Source: Gammaproteobacteria bacterium (lineage in GTDB: Bacteria; Pseudomonadota; Gammaproteobacteria; Pseudomonadales; Oleiphilaceae). From it: 5,476 nt of DNA. Below the pieces are notes generated by a model. The model had not been told where the DNA came from. It was given only the letters and a program-made list of their open reading frames with translations, and ran no database searches. Positions 5,062-5,476 of the stretch are shown here, piece after piece (position 1 is the stretch's first letter; every line of letters begins with the position of its first letter). Made by a program: the position numbers and the translations under genes. The stretch spans positions 1-5,476 of the forward strand of contig RFIV01000226.1 in NCBI GenBank assembly GCA_003695085.1, given 5' to 3'.

Positions 5062-5476
5062 ATGGCAGGTGCCATCCCGCAAAGCTTTATTGATACGGTC
5101 CTGGAACGTACCGACCTTCCGGGGCTTTTGCGTGAGCGCATGACGCTGAAAAAGGCGGGCGCCACGCTGACGGGCTGTTGCCCGTTCCACGACGAGAAAA
5201 CACCCTCGTTTCACGTCTATCATCAGACGCATCCTCAGCATTATCACTGCTATGGTTGTGGCGCACATGGCGATGCCATCGCCCTGCTCCGGGAGCTGGA
5301 CCATCTGTCATTTGTGGATGCAGTGGAGGCGCTGGCCCGCCGCCTGGGGATGGACGTGCCGCGTGATGAAGCCGCGCAGAAACGCATGGATGAGCGGCGA
5401 CCGTTGTTCGAGGCCCTGCAGCAGGCACACCAGCTGTATGTACAGCAGCTGCAACAGGCACCGGACGGCGCAGCAG
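5062..5476 (+). CDS. dnaG: DNA primase, N-terminal part (runs off the window)
   Basis: Primase that makes RNA primers at the replication fork with DnaB helicase. Only the first 138 codons are in the window; the gene continues past the right edge without a stop. The start MAGAIPQSFIDTVLERTDL matches the DnaG N-terminus. The CHC2 zinc-binding domain is present: C40 and H43 in CCPFHDEKTPSF, C63 and C66 in HCYGCGAHGDA. Between them the loop is two residues longer than in E. coli (by hand alignment) and unusually histidine-rich (VYHQTHPQHYHC). The catalytic TOPRIM domain lies outside the window. ATG at 5062 has AGG motifs 3 and 7 nt upstream, a weak site. It follows yqeY by 38 nt. Several positions conserved in other DnaGs (for example IVDVI after RTD) differ here, so this is a divergent copy. 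Confidence 0.96.
   Translation, partial: MAGAIPQSFIDTVLERTDLPGLLRERMTLKKAGATLTGCCPFHDEKTPSFHVYHQTHPQHYHCYGCGAHGDAIALLRELDHLSFVDAVEALARRLGMDVPRDEAAQKRMDERRPLFEALQQAHQLYVQQLQQAPDGAA

Overview
The window (about 55-60% GC by eye) comes from a gammaproteobacterium. The right end carries rpsU, yqeY and the start of dnaG, the front of the macromolecular-synthesis operon in the order seen in Pseudomonas and Halomonas relatives. The S21 protein is clearly gammaproteobacterial. A Halomonadaceae or neighbouring origin is my best guess, but the sequence does not prove it.

Layout. Positions 1-199 hold no gene I can identify. Positions 200-4120, all on the minus strand, form one compact ABC-importer operon of the polyamine/opine (PotD/PotF) class, transcribed right to left: periplasmic binding protein (3056-4120), ATPase (1908-2978), permease 1 (1054-1929), permease 2 (200-1057). 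This is the potFGHI order. The last three genes overlap, and a perfect GC hairpin sits between the binding-protein and ATPase genes. Positions 4121-4338 are a divergent control region. On the plus strand follow rpsU (4339-4554), yqeY (4577-5023) and dnaG (5062 to the edge, 5'-partial copy of the gene only).

The control region is the most interesting part. Reading toward the transporter there is an 18-bp direct-repeat element closely resembling a PhoB box (4171-4188), placed exactly 10 nt ahead of a -10-like hexamer, the geometry of the E. coli phoA promoter. Reading toward rpsU there is a near-ideal sigma70 promoter (TTTACA-N17-TAGAAT). A CTGT-N8-ACAG element of the LexA/SOS-box type (4210-4225) lies between the two, overlapping the -35 of a possible second, upstream rpsU promoter.

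Working together: the transporter looks like a phosphate-starvation-controlled importer. By hand alignment its binding protein keeps the aromatic cage and one acid of polyamine binders but has basic residues where PotD has its amine-binding acids. Its ligand may therefore not be a plain polyamine; an anionic or zwitterionic, perhaps phosphorus-containing, compound is a testable idea. The rpsU-yqeY-dnaG side supplies ribosomal protein S21, a GatB/YqeY-domain protein and primase. A hairpin overlapping the yqeY stop codon may throttle primase expression.
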